Position numbers and translations under genes: made by a program | In this document: positions 35,422 to 43,588 of the stretch, one piece after another | Position numbering within the stretch: position 1 is the stretch's first letter | Layout of the letters: each line of letters begins with the position of its first letter | NCBI GenBank assembly: GCA_949840885.1 | Contig: CATKYJ010000018.1 | Span: 21,919 to 85,918, forward strand | Source: an uncultured Acetatifactor sp. | Lineage (GTDB): Bacteria; Bacillota; Clostridia; Lachnospirales; Lachnospiraceae | DNA length: 64,000 nt | Direction of reading: 5' to 3' | Notes under the pieces: generated by a model | The model's database searches: none | Told to the model about the DNA's origin: nothing | The model's input: only the letters and a program-made list of their open reading frames with translations

Positions 35422-37557
35422 TCACAGATGCAGCACCCTTGACTTGATTTCCTTTGTCTTGCCTGCATTCCAGAAATTCTCCCCCAGATACCCGCAGGTA
35501 CGCCTGGTGACGTTCATTTTGGAATGATCCTTATTATGGCACTGGGGGCATTCCCACTCATTGTCCTCATTCACTACAATCTCACCGTCAAATCCGCAGA
35601 CATGGCAATAGTCGGATTTCGTATTGAATTCGCCGTACTGGATGTTGTCGTAGATAAAGCGTATCACTTCCTCCACGGCCTCCACGTTATTTATCAGGTT
35701 CGGCACCTCCACATAGGAGATGGCCCCGCCCAGGGACTTATTCTGAAATTCGCTCTCAAAGCGGAATTTCGTGAACGCGTCAATGGGCTCACGGACATCC
35801 ACATGATAGGAATTGGTATAGTACCCCTTGTCCGTCACATTGGGGATGTCCCCATACTTCTCCTTGTCAATGCGGGCGAAACGATAGCATAATGTCTCCG
35901 CAGGCGTCCCATAGAGGCTGAAGCCTATCCCGGTCTCCGCCCGCCACCTGGCAGCGGTGTCTTTCAAATGATCCATGACCCGCAGGGCGAATTCCTTGCC
36001 CCCGGGCTCCGTGTGGCTGCAGCCTTTCATGAGCCAGGTCAGCTCATAGAGGCCGATGTAGCCCAGGGACATGGTGGAATAGCCGCCATACAGGAGCTTG
36101 TCTATCTTCTCTCCCTTTTTCAGCCGGGCGATGGCACCGTACTGCCAGTGGATAGGGCTTACGTCGGACACCGTGCCCAGCAGCGCCTTGTGCCGGCACA
36201 TCAGCGCCTCGTAGCACAGATTCAGCCGCTCGTCCAACCTTTTCCAGAAGATCTCCTCATTGCCCTCGGAGACAATGCCTATCTGGGGGAGATTCAGGCT
36301 TACCACGCCCTGGTTGAAGCGCCCCTCCCATTTATAATTTCCGTTCTCATCCTGCCAGGGAGACAGAAAAGAGCGGCAGCCCATGCAGGAGAACACATTG
36401 CCCTCATAGTTTTCCCGCATCTTCTTTGCAGAAATATAATCCGGATACATGCGCTTGGCCGAGCATTTCGCAGCCAGGCGGGTCACATAGTCGTATTTAC
36501 CGCCCTTTAGACAGTTATTCTCGTCCAGCACATACACCAGCTTGGGGAAAGCGGGTGTCACAAATACCCCTTTCTCGTTTTTCGTGCCCTGGAGACGCTG
36601 GTTCAAAATCTCTACGATAATGCGGACGGTCTCCTCCACATATTCGTCCTGGTCGTCGATATGCAGGAACAGAGTGACAAAGGGAGACTGTCCATTCGTA
36701 GTCATTAGGGTATTGATCTGGTACTGGATGGTCTGGACGCCGGAGCGCAGCTCGTCCTGCAGGCGCAGCTCCACGATTTTCTCCTTTGCCGACTCCTCCA
36801 GCGAGCCGCCGAACTCCTCCTCCAGCTGCAGCCGGAACTTCTCTCTGCTCTTGCGCAGATACTTGCCCAGGTGCTTGATATTCACGGACTGGCCGCCGTA
36901 CTGGTTGCTGGCCACGGCCGCGATGATCTGGGTGGTGACCGTGCAGGCCACCTGGAAGCTCTTGGGGGATTCAATCATCTTCCCGTTGATGGACGTCCCG
37001 TTGTCCAGCATGTCCTTGATGTCTATCAGGCAGCAGTTGAAGATGGGCTGGATGAAATAGTCCGCATCGTGGAAATGGAGCACGCCGTTGTCATGGGCCA
37101 TAGAAATGTGCTCCGGCAAAAGCATGCGCCTGGTCACGTCCCGGGAGACCTCGCCGGCGATATAGTCCCGCTGGGTGGAGGCTAAGCGGGTGTTCTTATT
37201 GGAGTTCTCCTCCGCCAATTCCTTATTCTCATTGCGGATCAGCTTTAAAATGGACTCGTCCGTTGTGTTGGACTTGCGCAGGAGACTGCGCTGGTAGCGG
37301 TATACGATATACTTCTTGGAAAGGGCATATTTATTGTGCCGCACCAGATGCTGCTCTATGATATCCTGCACATGCTCCACCGCCTGCAGTTCCTTGTCCT
37401 CTTTCTGAACAGCCTCCAGAATCTCCTCCACCAGAGCCTGATCGGCCCTGTCCTTTCTCTCCACTTCGTTGTTGGCTTTCTGGATGGCCGCTATGATTTT
37501 CTCCTCCTCGTAGGGTACCACACGTCCGTCTCTTTTCTGAATTCTCTGAATTTTCAT
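35422..37557 (-). CDS. nrdD: Anaerobic (class III) ribonucleoside-triphosphate reductase
   Basis: 711 residues. N-terminal ATP-cone (about 1-95, KRDGRVVPYEEEKIIAAIQ), the catalytic barrel, zinc-binding CHVCG...CPQCH near 660-690, and the glycyl-radical motif RRTCGYLGENFWNAG at the C-terminus. It reduces NTPs to dNTPs without oxygen. It is controlled from the promoter at 37749-37777 with two NrdR-like boxes, and its 5' leader holds four copies of a 17-base repeat. Confidence 0.97.
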   Translation of the reverse strand: MKIQRIQKRDGRVVPYEEEKIIAAIQKANNEVERKDRADQALVEEILEAVQKEDKELQAVEHVQDIIEQHLVRHNKYALSKKYIVYRYQRSLLRKSNTTDESILKLIRNENKELAEENSNKNTRLASTQRDYIAGEVSRDVTRRMLLPEHISMAHDNGVLHFHDADYFIQPIFNCCLIDIKDMLDNGTSINGKMIESPKSFQVACTVTTQIIAAVASNQYGGQSVNIKHLGKYLRKSREKFRLQLEEEFGGSLEESAKEKIVELRLQDELRSGVQTIQYQINTLMTTNGQSPFVTLFLHIDDQDEYVEETVRIIVEILNQRLQGTKNEKGVFVTPAFPKLVYVLDENNCLKGGKYDYVTRLAAKCSAKRMYPDYISAKKMRENYEGNVFSCMGCRSFLSPWQDENGNYKWEGRFNQGVVSLNLPQIGIVSEGNEEIFWKRLDERLNLCYEALMCRHKALLGTVSDVSPIHWQYGAIARLKKGEKIDKLLYGGYSTMSLGYIGLYELTWLMKGCSHTEPGGKEFALRVMDHLKDTAARWRAETGIGFSLYGTPAETLCYRFARIDKEKYGDIPNVTDKGYYTNSYHVDVREPIDAFTKFRFESEFQNKSLGGAISYVEVPNLINNVEAVEEVIRFIYDNIQYGEFNTKSDYCHVCGFDGEIVVNEDNEWECPQCHNKDHSKMNVTRRTCGYLGENFWNAGKTKEIKSRVLHL

Positions 37558-37579
37558 ACGCTCTTAACTCCTTATAAAT

Positions 37580-37647
37580 GCTCTTCTTCAATGAAAGCTC
37601 TTCTTCAGTGAATGCACCTCTTCATTGAATGCCCCTCTTCAATACCC
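37580..37647. repeat. Four tandem 17-base repeats in the nrdD leader
   Basis: Plus-strand units GCTCTTCTTCAATGAAA, GCTCTTCTTCAGTGAAT, GCACCTCTTCATTGAAT and GCCCCTCTTCAATACCC lie head to tail. They occupy the untranslated leader of nrdD just upstream of its ribosome binding site. Confidence 0.8.
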
Positions 37648-37698
37648 ACTTTACATACAGAAAGCCGCACCGCAAATTGTCACGGATACGGCCGTTTT

Positions 37699-37743
37699 CT
37701 ATATCTTGTGTTTTCTGTTGATCATCATGCCTATATTTTGTAT
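37699..37743 (-). promoter_or_regulatory. Paired NrdR-like boxes upstream of nrdD
   Basis: Minus strand: ACACAAGATATAG (37699-37711) and ATACAAAATATAG (37731-37743), 32 bases apart, about three helical turns. Both resemble half to two-thirds of the NrdR consensus ACACwATATATwGTGT, and paired boxes at this distance are characteristic of NrdR. They lie directly after the -10 element, so binding would repress. Confidence 0.6.
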
Positions 37744-37748
37744 TTTCT

Positions 37749-37777
37749 ATTATAATAGACATGCCGGGAAATTGCAA
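37749..37777 (-). promoter_or_regulatory. nrdD promoter
   Basis: Minus-strand -35 TTGCAA (37772-37777) and perfect -10 TATAAT (37749-37754), 17-base spacer. It gives a leader of about 185 bases. Confidence 0.8.
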
Positions 37778-37920
37778 GGGGGTTCTGTTATTCTGTAGCA
37801 TCATATATCATTAAACCGTTTTTCACTATGGCTTTCCGCACAATGCAGGGGACACTGCGGCCATCTCTCCTCCCGATGCCACTGCTCAGCAAAATCCCAA
37901 TATGTCCCGCTGCTGCCCAT

Positions 37921-38379
37921 TCATATCCGATAATCAGCGTCCAGAACTCCTCTCACGATCCGGTGTGCCCTGCTCACATCCTCCACAGACACGCCAATCA
38001 CAAGCCTGTCTTCGCACCGCACATAGCGCTGCATGTTAATCTCAATTTCCTGCATGAAAAGGCTGGATACAATGATGCCGATTCTCCGGGTCGTGAAGCG
38101 TCCCTGCTCGATATAGAGCAGCCTTACCTCACCGTTTATTTCAATAGAGGTTCCGTCCAGCTCCTTCTGCAGCATGGCGATGAAGCTGTCTATCTTTCCG
38201 CTCTCGGACTTTCTCACCACGATTGCCAGCCAGTCGATATTGATTGCCATACACTCGCAGGGTATCAGACACTTTTCCAGCACCTCGAATATCTTTTGGA
38301 CGCTCTTTGCGTCTCTTGCCAGTTTCGCCCGCCCGATCGTGACCCGAATCGCGGATATCTCCCGAATTCTGCTCTCCAT
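37921..38379 (-). CDS. ACT-domain protein, aspartate-kinase-regulatory-like
   Basis: 152 residues with two ACT-like halves (about 8-72 and 80-150). IRVTIGRAKLARDAKSVQKI and CMAINIDWLAIVVRKS resemble the C-terminal regulatory ACT pair of aspartate kinases, but no kinase domain is attached. ACT domains bind amino acids. It may be a free-standing sensor protein. GGGAAG precedes the ATG. Neighbours give no pathway clue. Confidence 0.65.
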   Translation of the reverse strand: MESRIREISAIRVTIGRAKLARDAKSVQKIFEVLEKCLIPCECMAINIDWLAIVVRKSESGKIDSFIAMLQKELDGTSIEINGEVRLLYIEQGRFTTRRIGIIVSSLFMQEIEINMQRYVRCEDRLVIGVSVEDVSRAHRIVRGVLDADYRI

Positions 38380-38574
38380 CTATCTTCCCAACACTTTCCC
38401 GTATTATGCCTCTGTGGCATTAGCAGCCATGTCGGCTCTGCATCCATCAAAAACATGTGCAAGTATACCATAAAATGGCGGAAATTACAACTGCTTTCGC
38501 CTGGGCTGTTCGTAATCCGGGCCTAATCTGGGCCGTTCGTAAATCTGGCTACGGCCTTTCATAAAAAGAAAAGC

Positions 38575-38603
38575 TTTCCTTTTGGGCTCCCGTACTGTAT
38601 AAT
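38575..38603 (+). promoter_or_regulatory. Promoter of the GGDEF gene
   Basis: Perfect -10 TATAAT (38598-38603) with a weak -35 TTTCCT 17 bases upstream. Just before it, CTGGGCTGTTCGTAATC (38501) and CTGGGCCGTTCGTAAATC (38528) form a direct repeat that might be an activator site. Confidence 0.5.
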
Positions 38604-38644
38604 GAAAAAGACTGCAGACAAAGTCGGTTCACAGGAGGGATCAA

Positions 38645-39847
38645 ATGGAACATTCCCTGAAGCTTTTAAGCAACTATTTACAGAATATCCTCGAACAGCC
38701 CGAAGCGCCTGCTCTCCGCCCGGAGGATCTGTCGCCTGATTTTTGGGAACTGGGGGAGAAAATGGCGCTTTTGGCTGAGACGGTTCACGATCTGACGAAT
38801 CAATTGCAGCAAAAGACAGAGGCGTTGGAACTGGAGAACCAGGTGCTGATGGACAATATCCAGGCCATGGACGAGATCAGCTGGGCTCTGGAGCAGAACA
38901 ACCAGGAGCTGCGCAACAACTTGGCGCTTGTGAATGCCCTCACCGACTATACCCACAACATGATTTTCGTATATACCGCGGATACCTGCCAGGAAGTACA
39001 CGCCAATCAGCCTGCGCGCTGGTTCCAGAAAGCCCATGCCCAGACTGCCACGCAGCTGACCCGAACGCTGCTGGACAAACAGCCGGAAATCCAGCGGCAG
39101 CTGGATTACAATCAGAAGAGTCAGAAAATGGAGACGGAACATTCCGGGGAAGAGGCGAATTCCATAGAATGCTCTTCTTCCATGAGATGGGATATGGCGC
39201 TGGGAGACTCTGATGATACATACGTCTTCTACCAGGTGGAGTCCTTTCTCATACCCTGGTTCCGTCCAGACGCAGAGAATTCCCACGATGCCAGGAAACA
39301 CGCTATCGTCCATATCGTCATTGATGAAACAGAAAAACAGCGGCGGCAGAAAATGATCTACCGCTTTGCCTATGTAGACCCTCTGACCAACTTAAAAAAC
39401 CGGCGCTATGCCATGGAAAAAATGGAGCAATGGGTGCAGGAGGGAACCGCTTTCACGCTCTCCTTTATCGATGTAGACTACCTGAAATACTGTAACGACA
39501 CCTTTGGGCATGAGGAGGGCGACAGCTATCTGGTGGAGATTTCCAGGGCGCTGCAGAGCCTGGGCGGCGAAGTATGCCGGGTAGGCGGTGATGAATTCTT
39601 CGTGCTTCAGACCGAATCCGCCCTGGACGAGCAGGACCGGAAACTGGAAGAACTGCGCCAGAACCTGCTGACCGACAAAAGCAGCGGGCATCCCAAATGC
39701 TTTAGCTATGCCACCACTTTGGTTCCTGCCCATTCTGCCACTCCCCTGACCACATACATCAGCGACACGGACACAAAAATGTACCAATATAAGCAGAAAT
39801 ACAAAATTCCCCTGTCAGATGTAGTCTATAGGGACGACCGTATATAA
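38645..39847 (+). CDS. GGDEF-domain diguanylate cyclase (soluble)
   Basis: 400 residues. An N-terminal coiled-coil (about 40-105), a PAS-like middle region (about 108-235), then a GGDEF domain (about 245-390) with DPLTNLKNRRYAMEKM, SFIDVDYLKYCNDTFGHEEG and an intact VGGDEFFVL. No RxxD inhibitory site is visible before GGDEF (SLGGEVCRVGGDEF). No membrane helix. The product would be c-di-GMP. AGGAGGGATC precedes the ATG. Confidence 0.9.
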   Translation: MEHSLKLLSNYLQNILEQPEAPALRPEDLSPDFWELGEKMALLAETVHDLTNQLQQKTEALELENQVLMDNIQAMDEISWALEQNNQELRNNLALVNALTDYTHNMIFVYTADTCQEVHANQPARWFQKAHAQTATQLTRTLLDKQPEIQRQLDYNQKSQKMETEHSGEEANSIECSSSMRWDMALGDSDDTYVFYQVESFLIPWFRPDAENSHDARKHAIVHIVIDETEKQRRQKMIYRFAYVDPLTNLKNRRYAMEKMEQWVQEGTAFTLSFIDVDYLKYCNDTFGHEEGDSYLVEISRALQSLGGEVCRVGGDEFFVLQTESALDEQDRKLEELRQNLLTDKSSGHPKCFSYATTLVPAHSATPLTTYISDTDTKMYQYKQKYKIPLSDVVYRDDRI

Positions 39848-39849
39848 GC

Positions 39850-39966
39850 TTAGCATCCCTGGGCGCTACGCCTGTATTCTTTCAAAATGTCAGCGGCAGC
39901 GCCCTTTGAAACCTCACAGCTTTTCAGATGCTCCTCTAAATAGGATGCGGTGTCAGGAATCGCCAT
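39850..39966 (-). CDS. Possible 38-residue peptide, divergent from the ABC transporter
   Basis: A minus-strand frame reads MAIPDTASYLEEHLKSCEVS then KGAAADILKEYRRSAQGC. It looks helical and has two cysteines. There is no good ribosome binding site before the ATG, so it may be chance or a remnant. It is noted because small peptides often lie beside peptide exporters such as the pair downstream. Confidence 0.2.
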   Translation of the reverse strand: MAIPDTASYLEEHLKSCEVSKGAAADILKEYRRSAQGC

Positions 39967-39989
39967 ATCTTTTGAAAGGAATAACAAAC

Positions 39990-41615
39990 ATGAATACCGA
40001 ATCAAAAAACATACTGAAAAAAAATGCCGGCAGCCTGTTTACGGCGGTACTTGCCGTCTGTCTGGGGTCCGGCCTGGGCATCCTTTATCTGGAGTGCATT
40101 AGGCTTTTGTCGGACAGTGTCTTAACAAAAAATTCAGGCAATATATGGGGCATATTTGCAATATTTTCCGTCAGCGTAATCATATCAGCACTGCTCCTGT
40201 GCGTTCAGAATAGTAAGGCTTTGACAATTAAGCAAAGGCTGATAGAATCACTGGAGCAAAACGCCATAGACATCTGGCTTGGCTCAAATTATAAAAACAA
40301 GGAAAATACGGAAAAAATGCTGCCCATGATTCGGAACGATATCTTTACATATTCTGAGCAGCTTTCAGGATTGATACTGAAAATGACCGGAACTGCTTTT
40401 TCCGTGATTCTGACTAGTATCTATGTCATTCTGATCGAGCCATGGCTTTGGGCCCTGACCCTTTTCCTGTCCCTGGCGGCCATTTCCGTCAGCGCCTACA
40501 GGGGACGGAAGCTGCCGGAACAGAATGAGAAGCTTTATTATCATATGGGTGCCATTTATAACCACAATGCGGAGCTGGTGCGGAATCGTGAGGCTGCCTA
40601 TGTCCTCAATGGGGAAAGAGTTGTGGAACCTTATCGAAAGGAGATTGCAGACTATAAAATTGACCAGGGAAAAATCCTGGGCACAATGACCATGCAGAGG
40701 ATTTTAGGTTCGGCGAACACGATCCTGAATACCTGTGCCATACTGATCATTGGGGGATACGGGGTTTCCAGGGGCAGTATTGCAATCAGCGACTTTATTG
40801 TGCTTTTGGCCGCCGTGGGATTCTTGACCAATACCCTGTATCAGATTCCCGCCTGTATTTCAGCTTATCAGCAGCTTAAGGGAATAGACAGCAGAATCAA
40901 CGCTTTGCTGACCCCGCAGGCCACAGCCCCCAGCGGATTTGAGGATATCGGCAAAATCACTTTTATTTCGGCACAAAATCTAAGCTTTGCCTATGAAGAT
41001 GGAGATGGGGCGTGCCAGGGAAAGAATCTCTTTGAAAACATAAATTTAGCGTTAAAATCAGGTGAATGTCTGGTCTTAAGGGGAGCTTCCGGCTGCGGCA
41101 AATCCACTCTGCTGAAGATTTTTGCGGATATCTTAAAAGGCTATGGAGGGACTGTCATCTGCGGCGGCAAAGATCTGAAAAATATCAGGGAAGACGCCTT
41201 TTGGGACAGAATTTTATATTTAAGCCAGGAACCTCAGCTCATTTCAGGCACAATAAAAGAAAATATCACAATGTTCAAAGAAGCAGACGAAAGGAAGCTC
41301 CATCACGCTTTGGAGCAGACAGGGTTAAAAGACCTCATCCCCAAATTTGAAAGCGGGACAGACACTCCTGTTTCTATGCTGAATCTGTCTTCCGGAGAAC
41401 AGCAGAGGATCTGTCTGGCCAGAGCCTTTTACGGGGATTATGACTTAATTCTTTCCGATGAAAGTTTCTCCGCAATAGACCCTGACTCGCGGAGGGAGAT
41501 ATTCGGAAGACTCCTTGCACAGCTCAAGGAAAAATCCCAAATCATGATCATGTCCTCGCATACAGATTTTGATGATGATTCCACGGATTCTGTAAAAATT
41601 CTCAATATGGAGTGA
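39990..41615 (+). CDS. ABC exporter half-transporter, first of a pair
   Basis: 541 residues from MNTESKNILKKNAGSLFTAV; AAAGG lies 10 bases upstream and the 28 extra codons before it are not protein-like. Six membrane helices (about 15-310) and a nucleotide-binding domain (about 330-541) with Walker A GASGCGKST, signature LSSGEQQRICLARA and Walker B LILSDE. Exporter type IV fold. It forms a likely heterodimer with the next gene. Both genes are clearly more AT-rich than the flanking genes, suggesting transfer. Cargo is unknown. Confidence 0.88.
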   Translation: MNTESKNILKKNAGSLFTAVLAVCLGSGLGILYLECIRLLSDSVLTKNSGNIWGIFAIFSVSVIISALLLCVQNSKALTIKQRLIESLEQNAIDIWLGSNYKNKENTEKMLPMIRNDIFTYSEQLSGLILKMTGTAFSVILTSIYVILIEPWLWALTLFLSLAAISVSAYRGRKLPEQNEKLYYHMGAIYNHNAELVRNREAAYVLNGERVVEPYRKEIADYKIDQGKILGTMTMQRILGSANTILNTCAILIIGGYGVSRGSIAISDFIVLLAAVGFLTNTLYQIPACISAYQQLKGIDSRINALLTPQATAPSGFEDIGKITFISAQNLSFAYEDGDGACQGKNLFENINLALKSGECLVLRGASGCGKSTLLKIFADILKGYGGTVICGGKDLKNIREDAFWDRILYLSQEPQLISGTIKENITMFKEADERKLHHALEQTGLKDLIPKFESGTDTPVSMLNLSSGEQQRICLARAFYGDYDLILSDESFSAIDPDSRREIFGRLLAQLKEKSQIMIMSSHTDFDDDSTDSVKILNME

Positions 41616-41683
41616 TTTAATCCTGCACAAAAACAGGATAAACGGCAGGAATGAAATGCCGTTTATATGGGAGGAAACAAGAA

Positions 41684-43336
41684 ATGAAAATGTTGAACAG
41701 ACTGAAATCCACATCCATCATCTTAAAAAATCATAAGCTGAAATTTGCGGCTCTGCTGGCGGCATTTTCCTGCATATCCTTTGCAGTGCCTTTGACCGCT
41801 CCCTTTATGATACAATCTGTCATGGGCAAAATAGAAAGCGGCATGGCAGTGACTCCATTGCTGATCTTTTCATTGATTATGGCAGCTTTATTCATGCTTG
41901 CATTGGATTACATGATCAATGTATATGGAAATGTAATGTGCGCAAACCTTATCTACAGAGGCTCGGCGGATTTGTATCAGAACCTGTTTGCGCTGCCCTA
42001 CGGTGAAAGAGAAGCCAAATACAAGGATGAGGAACTGCTCCAGAATATTACCGCATTTACCGATTCTGCCCTCTCCTTATGGGTCATGATCATCAGATAT
42101 GTAATCAGCGTGATCGTCATAGGCGTTCTGTTGGTTTTAGCGGTGAATGTCCATTATACGGTTTTAGTTTTTATATTGGCTCATATCGGCATCACAGTTT
42201 TTGCAGGCAAAAAAATCGAAAGCATATCTGAAACATATGCCTCCCAGCTCCAGAGCCTTGAAGCTGAGAAAAATAATAATATCGAAGAGCTTATGCTTAA
42301 AGCGGATTTCATCAATATGAACAGCCTGCAAAGCATCATAAAAGTTCGTTTTGACCAAACCAGAAAGGATATTTTCCGTGTCCAGGCCGAGCAGTTAAAT
42401 AAGAATAATCTTTATAGTTCCCTGCAAAAAGTCATAAGCGAGCTGGTAAGCGGATTTGTTTATCCTATTCTGGGATTTTTGCCAGAAAGCGTCAAAATAG
42501 CAGGAGGAAATCTGGCTTCCGTGAAAAGCATTATGGAAGAATCTGTAACCCAGACGCAAAGCATTCAGGAGATGGCGGCATATATCCCGTATAATACCGT
42601 ACCAATCGACAATGGGAAAGAGCTTTTTAGCCTTACAAGGGAAAGCGGACATTCTTGGGAAGAAAGGCAATCCCAGGAAAAGAAATCTCAAAATCATGAC
42701 ACTGGCTACGCTCTGGCCATTAACGAGTTATGTTTTGAAGCAGAGGGCAGGAAAATTCTGCGGAACATCAATTTGCGTATAAAAGAAGGGGAGCATGTCG
42801 CAATCATGGGCGAGAACGGCAGCGGAAAATCTACATTGCTTCGCTGTATTATGGGTATGTATGCCCCCACATCCGGCAGCATAACGCTCTTGGGTAAATC
42901 CCCTGCAAATGATGCTGAACATTTTAGAGAAAACGGTATTTTCGCATATATGCCTGCCGCTTCTCAGCTTTACGAAACTACCATTGACGATAATATTTTA
43001 ATGGGCAGTTTTAACGAGACAAGCCTGGAGGAAATAAAAAAAGCTACAGGAGTCTCTGATTTTTTACACCGTGAAATTTCTTCCGTATCCCAGCTTTCAG
43101 GAGGGGAGCAGCAGCGAGTCAATGCCGCCAGAGCCTTTTCCAACAGCCATGCGGAAATGATTCTTCTTGACGAGCCTACAGCGTCCTTAGACAGGGAACA
43201 CGCCAAGAAGTTGATGAACTATATAAGGAGCAGCAGGGCTACCGTTATTTTCACGACTCACCGCGAGGAAGAAGCTGCGTTTGCGGACAGAGTTATTCAG
43301 ATGTGCAGCGGAGAGCTTATCACTTCCGGTCTGTAA
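41684..43336 (+). CDS. ABC exporter half-transporter, second of a pair
   Basis: 550 residues from MKMLNRLKSTSIILKNHKLK, with GGGAGG 9 bases upstream. Membrane domain about 20-330, nucleotide-binding domain about 345-550 with Walker A GENGSGKST, signature LSGGEQQRVNAARA and Walker B ILLDEPTASLD. Same AT-rich composition as its partner, 68 bp downstream of it. The gap holds two adjacent hairpins (41620-41664). Confidence 0.88.
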   Translation: MKMLNRLKSTSIILKNHKLKFAALLAAFSCISFAVPLTAPFMIQSVMGKIESGMAVTPLLIFSLIMAALFMLALDYMINVYGNVMCANLIYRGSADLYQNLFALPYGEREAKYKDEELLQNITAFTDSALSLWVMIIRYVISVIVIGVLLVLAVNVHYTVLVFILAHIGITVFAGKKIESISETYASQLQSLEAEKNNNIEELMLKADFINMNSLQSIIKVRFDQTRKDIFRVQAEQLNKNNLYSSLQKVISELVSGFVYPILGFLPESVKIAGGNLASVKSIMEESVTQTQSIQEMAAYIPYNTVPIDNGKELFSLTRESGHSWEERQSQEKKSQNHDTGYALAINELCFEAEGRKILRNINLRIKEGEHVAIMGENGSGKSTLLRCIMGMYAPTSGSITLLGKSPANDAEHFRENGIFAYMPAASQLYETTIDDNILMGSFNETSLEEIKKATGVSDFLHREISSVSQLSGGEQQRVNAARAFSNSHAEMILLDEPTASLDREHAKKLMNYIRSSRATVIFTTHREEEAAFADRVIQMCSGELITSGL

Positions 43337-43360
43337 ACAAGCATTTCCAGTCAAATCCCC

Positions 43361-43400
43361 TTGACAAAGCCTGTCGAAATGCAGTATATTTAGTTCGACA
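43361..43400 (+). promoter_or_regulatory. Promoter and operator-like inverted repeat upstream of feoAB
   Basis: -35 TTGACA (43361-43366), 18-base spacer, -10 TATATT (43385-43390). A perfect 7-bp inverted repeat TGTCGAA (43372-43378) / TTCGACA (43394-43400) brackets the -10 element. Metal-responsive repression of iron transport is expected (Fur or DtxR family), but this repeat does not match a standard Fur or MntR box I know. Confidence 0.6.
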
Positions 43401-43588
43401 TAGATTGACCGCATTGTTGGTCTGACATCTCCAGGCGATGAAATCGAAAGCTCAGGTATGGCGAAGCGGCTGTATCTGGGTTTTTCTTTTCTCCATGGCA
43501 ATAAAATCCTGTTTGAAGCATGGATACCATTGTTTCGGAGAATCCATCCGCTCTGAGCATACATCTACGGAAGCGAGGAAAGGACATC

